A program made the position numbers and the translations under genes. Of a stretch of DNA of 64,000 nt, positions 59,470-64,000 are shown piece by piece. The first letter of the stretch is position 1, and every line of letters starts with the position of its first letter. Where the stretch lies: positions 62,001 through 126,000 of the forward strand of contig NZ_WXZL01000002.1 in the NCBI RefSeq assembly GCF_009982895.1, written 5' to 3'. The DNA is from Deinococcus alpinitundrae (GTDB lineage: Bacteria; Deinococcota; Deinococci; Deinococcales; Deinococcaceae). The notes under the pieces were generated by a model, which worked only from the letters and a program-made list of their open reading frames with translations, ran no database searches and had not been told where the DNA came from.

Positions 59470-60548
59470 TCCAGTGCTCCCAGCGCCCGGATTTCTTCGA
59501 GCTGCTCCAACATCTCGGGTAGAGGTTCGGCGTAGATGTGCTCCAGCAGCGCTTCCGGCAGGATCTCGGGGGCCTGGTCGGCCAGCAGCATGGCCGCCTT
59601 GATCTCGGCTTCCATCGCCTGCATCACCTGCTGCTCCTGGGCCTCGCTCCACATCCCCCGGCTCTCCAAGTAGGCGCGCAGCCGCTTGCCGGGGTCGCGC
59701 CCACTCTTCCAGGCCTGAGCCTCGGTCTCCTCGCGGTAGCGGCCCGGATCGTCGCTGCTGGTGTGCGGCAGGATGCGGTAGGTGATGGCCTCGATCAGGG
59801 TCGGTCCCTCACCCCGGCGGGCGCGCTCTGCGGCTTCGCGGGTCACGTGGTACATCGCCAGCACGTCGTTGCCGTCGACGCGCACGCCCGGCATGCCGTA
59901 GCCTTCGGCGCGCGAGGCCAGGTTCTTGGCCGCCGTCTGCACGCTGGTCGGGGTGCTGATGGCCCAACCGTTGTTTTCAATGACGAAGATGGCTGGAGCA
60001 CCGAACGCCCCCGCAAAGTTGACGCCGACGTGAAAGTCACCCTCGGATGTGCCGCCGTCGCCGATAAAGGCCATCGCCACCCGGCCCGTGCCGCGCCGCT
60101 TCTCGGCCAGGGCGATGCCCGCCGTGTGCGGAATCTGGTTGGCGATCGGGATGTAAAACGGCAGGATATGCAGTTCGGGATCAACCTGATAGCCCGCCGG
60201 GTGGCCGCGCCAGGCTAGCAAAATGTGCGCCAGCGACATGCCGCGCACCATCGCCAGCGCTGTGCCCCGGTAGGTAGGCAGCACCCAGTCGCCGTGTTCC
60301 AGGGCCGTCGCCGCGCCGACCTGGGTGGCTTCCATACCGCCGAAGCAGGGGTAGACGCCCAGCTTGCCCTGGCGCTGAAGCACCATTGCCCGGTCGTCGA
60401 AGACCCGCGCGCGGCGCATGCCCGTATAGAGGCTGAGAAGCGTTTCGTCGTCCGGCACCAAGTCGGGGCGCAGCAACGAGCCGTCGGGAGCCAGCACGCT
60501 GAGGGTGCCTTCCAGACGTGGATCGGGGAGCAGGGTTGCGGCGGTCAT
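59466..60548 (-). CDS. 2-oxoacid dehydrogenase E1 component, alpha subunit
   Basis: The 360-aa subunit carries the thiamine-diphosphate motif [18 protein letters not shown]...IENNGWAIS and the [25 protein letters not shown] block. The latter is closer to Gram-positive PdhA than to typical BkdA1, so pyruvate, branched-chain or other 2-oxoacids are all possible. AGGAGG precedes the ATG at 60548. The gene lies 47 bp after the IclR gene on the same strand. Confidence 0.93.
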   Translation of the reverse strand: MTAATLLPDPRLEGTLSVLAPDGSLLRPDLVPDDETLLSLYTGMRRARVFDDRAMVLQRQGKLGVYPCFGGMEATQVGAATALEHGDWVLPTYRGTALAMVRGMSLAHILLAWRGHPAGYQVDPELHILPFYIPIANQIPHTAGIALAEKRRGTGRVAMAFIGDGGTSEGDFHVGVNFAGAFGAPAIFVIENNGWAISTPTSVQTAAKNLASRAEGYGMPGVRVDGNDVLAMYHVTREAAERARRGEGPTLIEAITYRILPHTSSDDPGRYREETEAQAWKSGRDPGKRLRAYLESRGMWSEAQEQQVMQAMEAEIKAAMLLADQAPEILPEALLEHIYAEPLPEMLEQLEEIRALGALE

Positions 60549-60595
60549 GGTGGGCCTCCTGGGAATGGAACCTGAGAATTGGAGAGGGGGTGGAG

Positions 60596-61339
60596 TCAGC
60601 CGCTCAGCGGGCGGCCCAGCGTGGCCGAGAGCCGCGCTCCGGCAGCCAGCACGGCGCTTCTGAGTTCGTCCTTGTGTTTGTAGAAGCGGAAGGCCGGGGC
60701 CGACACGCTGATGCTGGCTAGCGCCGGGCCGCGCTCACCGCGCACCGGCACGGCGATGCAGCACACGCCCTCGTAGACTTCCTCCACGTCGTAGGCGTAG
60801 CCCTGCTGGGCCACCCGGACGAGTTCGCCGTGCAGTTCGTCGGCGGTGGTAATCGAGTTGGTCGTGAGCGCGCGCAGTTGATAATTGCTGGTAAGCCGGG
60901 CCACTTCCGCTTCCGGCAATTCGGAGAGCAGCACCTTGCCCATGGCCGTGCAGTGCGGCGGCATGTGGCTTTCGAGCACCACCCGCACTGCGCCGCTGCC
61001 CTGCACTTCTTCCAGATCGAGCAGGCCGTAGCCCTGCAGCACGCTGAGATGAATGGCTTCCCCGGTCTGGGCCGCCAGCGTCACCATCTCGCGGCGGGTG
61101 GCGTCGAGCCAGGGAAAACTGCCCTCAGCGCTGCGGGCCAGGCTCAACAGTTTCAGCCCCGCCGTGTACTGCCCGCCCTGCCGATGCAGCATGCCCAGTT
61201 CGGCCAGGCTCCCCAGCAGATCGTGGGCGGTGGATTTTTTCAAGTTCAGCTCGGCGGCCACGCTGGTGGCCCCCCATACCGGACGGGACGGGGTAAAGAG
61301 CGAGAGGACCTGAAAGGCCTTGGCGACGGTGCTGAGCAT
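60596..61339 (-). CDS. IclR-family regulator of the dehydrogenase operon
   Basis: The 247-aa protein has an IclR winged helix (VWGATSVAAELNLKKSTAHDLLGSLAELGML) and effector domain (HCTAMGKVLLSELP; YDVEEVYEGVCCIAVPVRGERG). Standing directly upstream of E1alpha on the same strand, it probably controls the operon and may be co-transcribed with it. The ATG at 61339 gives the normal N-terminus. Confidence 0.88.
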   Translation of the reverse strand: MLSTVAKAFQVLSLFTPSRPVWGATSVAAELNLKKSTAHDLLGSLAELGMLHRQGGQYTAGLKLLSLARSAEGSFPWLDATRREMVTLAAQTGEAIHLSVLQGYGLLDLEEVQGSGAVRVVLESHMPPHCTAMGKVLLSELPEAEVARLTSNYQLRALTTNSITTADELHGELVRVAQQGYAYDVEEVYEGVCCIAVPVRGERGPALASISVSAPAFRFYKHKDELRSAVLAAGARLSATLGRPLSG

Positions 61340-61351
61340 GCTGGTAAAGCC

Positions 61352-61381
61352 ACTGTACGCCGCGTCCGGCTGTCTACACAA
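61352..61381 (-). promoter_or_regulatory. Possible promoter of the IclR-dehydrogenase operon
   Basis: TTGTGT (61376-61381), an 18-bp spacer and TACAGT (61352-61357) on the minus strand, leaving 12 bp between the -10 box and the ATG, so the leader would be only about 5 nt. Confidence 0.45.
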
Positions 61382-62048
61382 GATCGGGGTGCGGTTATTA
61401 CGAATTAGGGGGCCAGGTGAAGCGCTTATGAAGCCGCTCGATCCGGTTATTTCAGATCGGCAGCTTCAGGTCGGCGTCGGAAACTTCACATAGCTGTGAC
61501 CTGCTTGAGGCGTACTGGTTTCGTGAGCCTTGCCGCTCACCTACGCCTGTATATCCTGACCAGCTCAAGAAAGTGCTGGGGCTGGCTGCTGCTAAGGGCC
61601 TTGCGGGGCGGTCGGCCGAAGCTGGGCCCGCCGCGCTGACCGCGCTGGCGACGCTGCTGCTCCAGGCTGGCTGGATCGCTGCTGGGTTGGGAAGATCATC
61701 TGCCGCTGCTGCCTGCGGCGTCGGAGGCGAACCAACAGCCCTGAAACGGTTTACGCTCAATTCCGAGATATCCGGGAAGGCGCTTCGATGTTTCCCCGTA
61801 CCGCGAACCCCGTCTCCTTCTGCTCCTTTCCGCCCGGTGACGCTGTGCCCAGGAACCAACGGGTGTGCAAGAGAGAGCCTCTGGCAGGATGGCCGAGCAC
61901 GCTTCTGGCTCAGTCATCTGGTCGGACAAAGGCTCCAGAACGCGGCTCTGAGACGGCCTGACCCACGCTGGAGGATTCCCGATGACCAGATTCTATGAGT
62001 TTCCATGAAACGGTCCAAGCCGGAGTCTGTAGGATCTGGCGAGGCAGA
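61382..62048. other. About 670 bp without a recognisable gene
   Basis: Open frames exist on both strands (for example a plus frame from 61573 and a minus frame from 61452) but neither has a start with a ribosome site or a TANNNT box, nor a product I recognise. Short in-frame stretches interrupted by stops suggest decayed coding sequence. GGAGGA before an ATG at 61982 opens only an eight-codon frame. No tRNA or terminator is evident. Confidence 0.4.
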
Positions 62049-62078
62049 ATTTCAGGGTTCGCTATTTCAGGGTTCGCT
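62049..62078. repeat. Tandem 15-bp duplication at the end of the surface-protein gene
   Basis: Two exact adjacent copies of ATTTCAGGGTTCGCT. On the minus strand the first copy met contains the last codons and stop of the gene (Ser-Glu-Pro-stop) and the second repeats them just outside the gene. Confidence 0.85.
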
Positions 62079-64000
62079 CACGCCGGAGGGGGTCGTAGCG
62101 GCGGCGGTCAGGATCAAGCGCACGGTGCTCGACTTCTGGCCGCCCGGTCCGGATGCGCTCAGCATCAGATCGTAGACGCCCGGCTGGCTTCCTGACGGCA
62201 CCTTCACGTCCAATTCAGCCTGATTCTCTGCGATCACCGGGGCGTAGTCCTGGCCGAAGGCGTTGACCCGCAGGCGGTCCAGGCCCTGAAGCTGCACGCT
62301 CAGACGCACGGTGTCGCCGGGCGCGGCACTGACCTGATTCAGCCGGGCCAGCAGCGCCGGCGCGCCGCTCTTGTATGACAAGACGGCGGTGGGCTGGGCC
62401 GCGCCCGCACCGAGTTGCAGCGCGCCCGCGCCCGCCGCACCCACCAGCACATCCGTCTGCACTGCCGAAACTGCCACCAATCCCGGCAGGCTAGACAGGT
62501 CGAGTGCCGCTGCGTAGTGGCCCAGCGGCAGGGTGGCGCGGGCGTGGCCCCGGCTGTCGGCCTGTACCGTGCGGGTGACCAGCCCACCCAGCCCTGGACC
62601 CGTCAGCCGCACCGGAACATAAGGTAACCCCGGCTCGCCGTCGTCGTAGACGCCGTTGTGGTTGAGGTCCTGGTAAGCCAGCACGTCCACGTTGCCCACG
62701 TTCGCAAAAGCCACGTCGCGCCGCTCGACGCTGCCGGGCAGACCGCTGAGCTGCCGCGATTCCGGTGGGCCGAACGGTTCGAGCGTGGCACTCAGACCGC
62801 CGGGGAAGCTCATGACCTGCGCCCCGCTGACTTGCAGGTGGTATTCGCCGCGCGCGTCGGTCACGCTGCGCTGGTTTCCCGCCTGCACGGTGACGCCGAC
62901 CAGCGGCGGCTCGCCCGGGTCGCGCAGGCCGCTCAAGTTGTCGTCGCGGTAGAGCACCCCGCTCACCGAGCTGCCGTTCAGGCCGCCGAACGCCTGCACC
63001 ACCGCCTGCGGTGTGGCGACGAGCAGGTTCAGGTCGTAACTCACGCCGAGCTGAGCCGACTGGCGCAGCGGTCTGCTGCCGGGCAGATCGACAGGCGGAT
63101 TGGTCAGCAGCGGCGTCACCTCGGCGGTGCCCGGACTCGCCTGGCTGCTGGCGTAGTCCAGGCGGTAACTGGCGCGCAGATTCAGTCCTCGTGTCAGCAC
63201 GTCTTGCGCCTCCACGCCCACCGCTGCGCCCGTACGTGAGTTGCGGCCCGCCGCGCCCGACTGCCAGCTCTGGCTGAAGGCCAGGCTGCTGCTCAGTTGC
63301 GGGGTCCACTGCCGCTCCCAACTGACCTGCGCGCCGTAGACGGTTTCCAGCGCGCCGCCGATGCTCACTCGCGCCGCGCCCACCTGCGCGCCGAACTCGT
63401 TTTCGGCCAGCCGGTAGCTGCTGGTCAGGTTCAGCTTGAGCTGCTGGCGCTGCTCATGGTTGGCAGTCCAGTCCTGCTGGGCAGTCAACTCGGCGCTGGC
63501 CTGTACCGCCGAGCGCCCCGCACTCCCCTCCAGATTCACGTCCAGATCCAGGCGGCGCTGCATCCCACCGGGGCTGTGGTCGTCGCTTGACAGGGCCGCC
63601 CGCAGCGTCGTCTCGATGCCCAGGCGGCCGAACGCGCCGGTCTGGAGGCTGACCCTGGGGGCCGCCAGCGCGCCGCTGACTTCCCACTGAGCTGCTTTGG
63701 CCGCGCCCGCGCTGAACTGATAGCGTCCGCCGATGCTGGCCCCGAAATTGAGGGCCGGTTTGCCACTGCTACTGCCCGAGCCGCTGTAGAAAGCCAGTCC
63801 AGAGACGCCGTACCAGGTGTCTCGCGGCGTGAGCTGCACGGTGGCGGCGGCCCGCAGTCCCACCGGCGCGGCGCTGCTCAGCCCGCCCGAGACGCCGAAG
63901 GTCTGCAAACCGCCGGTCACGACGCTGTAGGTCTCGGTCAGGTCCAGCGCGCCGCTGCGGTAAGTCAGGGTCTGGGCCGCCTGCGCGCCGAAGCTGGCGC
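62067..64000 (-). CDS. Large surface/outer-membrane protein, C-terminal part (cut by window edge)
   Basis: The frame is open from position 64000 to the stop at 62067 (at least 644 aa); the true start lies outside the window. The first ~330 visible residues are short alternating strands with conserved Arg/Gln/Tyr (QTLTYRSGALDLTETYSVV; YGVSGLAFYSG; LRASYRLDYASS) like a beta-barrel or large beta-helix. Two SdrD_B-type units follow: SGVLYRDDNLSGLRDPGEPPLVGV and AYQDLNHNGVYDDGEPGLPYVPV, each with acidic, possibly Ca-binding loops. The end is an Ig-like domain. A cell-envelope protein is likely; exact role unknown. Confidence 0.8.
   Translation of the reverse strand, partial: ASFGAQAAQTLTYRSGALDLTETYSVVTGGLQTFGVSGGLSSAAPVGLRAAATVQLTPRDTWYGVSGLAFYSGSGSSSGKPALNFGASIGGRYQFSAGAAKAAQWEVSGALAAPRVSLQTGAFGRLGIETTLRAALSSDDHSPGGMQRRLDLDVNLEGSAGRSAVQASAELTAQQDWTANHEQRQQLKLNLTSSYRLAENEFGAQVGAARVSIGGALETVYGAQVSWERQWTPQLSSSLAFSQSWQSGAAGRNSRTGAAVGVEAQDVLTRGLNLRASYRLDYASSQASPGTAEVTPLLTNPPVDLPGSRPLRQSAQLGVSYDLNLLVATPQAVVQAFGGLNGSSVSGVLYRDDNLSGLRDPGEPPLVGVTVQAGNQRSVTDARGEYHLQVSGAQVMSFPGGLSATLEPFGPPESRQLSGLPGSVERRDVAFANVGNVDVLAYQDLNHNGVYDDGEPGLPYVPVRLTGPGLGGLVTRTVQADSRGHARATLPLGHYAAALDLSSLPGLVAVSAVQTDVLVGAAGAGALQLGAGAAQPTAVLSYKSGAPALLARLNQVSAAPGDTVRLSVQLQGLDRLRVNAFGQDYAPVIAENQAELDVKVPSGSQPGVYDLMLSASGPGGQKSSTVRLILTAAATTPSGVSEP

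Noticed and set aside
61452..61998. Transposase or gene remnant in the gap near 61.7 kb
   Set aside because: I could not recognise any catalytic motif, inverted repeats or target duplication; left as an unassigned stretch.

Overview
The window is GC-rich chromosomal DNA. Its gene content is very close to that of a Deinococcus: a GH42/Leloir galactoside cluster, CUT1 ABC cassettes without their own ATPase, a YtfQRT-YjfF-type importer, a multi-GAF histidine kinase, a complete hut operon and a 2-oxoacid dehydrogenase operon. Many genes lack a Shine-Dalgarno site and instead have a TANNNT box 5-7 nt before the start codon, as reported for leaderless mRNAs in Deinococcus. The genus is an inference; no rRNA or other marker gene is present. 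I saw no tRNA, CRISPR array, insertion sequence or prophage.

Left part (1-9.2 kb): a galactoside utilisation locus on the minus strand reads SBP, permease, permease, GH42 beta-galactosidase, galT, galK (cut by the window edge). A LacI regulator lies upstream and galE is divergent. A 16-bp perfect palindrome sits directly against a TTGACA-17-TAGATT promoter and is the probable LacI operator. From 9.6 to 16.9 kb: an unusual winged-helix regulator, then a YtfQ/R/T-YjfF-like sugar importer followed by a PhyH-family dioxygenase and a small coupled protein. From 17 to 23 kb: a secreted subtilase, a DUF4384-like secreted protein and a second ATPase-less CUT1 cassette.

Middle (23-38.8 kb): an argininosuccinate-lyase-like enzyme, a zinc alcohol dehydrogenase, a fatty-acid oxidation group (thiolase, acyl-CoA dehydrogenase, a coupled 74-aa Cys protein, an F420-type NADP oxidoreductase, an HSD10-like SDR), a serine hydrolase coupled to an orphan multi-GAF kinase, a sugar-efflux-type MFS protein, an aldo-keto reductase, and a TetR/FAD-monooxygenase pair with a clear operator, divergent from a UspA gene.

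Right part (38.8-64 kb): an IclR regulator divergent from hutU-x-hutG-hutI-hutH, where x is a secreted AT-richer gene coupled at both ends. Then come a methyltransferase; a MarR-TolC-TolC-DHA2-adaptor drug efflux operon whose adaptor looks like two adaptors fused in one chain; an SDR; a secreted GH3 glycosidase; a small secreted protein; an IclR-E1alpha-E1beta-thioesterase-E2 operon with an FlK-type thioesterase in the middle; about 700 bp with no recognisable gene; and the 3' part of a large repeat-type surface protein running off the right edge.

Nothing in the window is an obvious new defence or mobile system. The observations most worth checking are the fused efflux adaptor, the FlK-like thioesterase inside the dehydrogenase operon, the foreign-looking gene nested in hut, the Cys-rich 74-aa partner of the acyl-CoA dehydrogenase, the PhyH extension of the YtfQRT operon, and the set of leaderless promoters, including one overlapped by a TetR operator.
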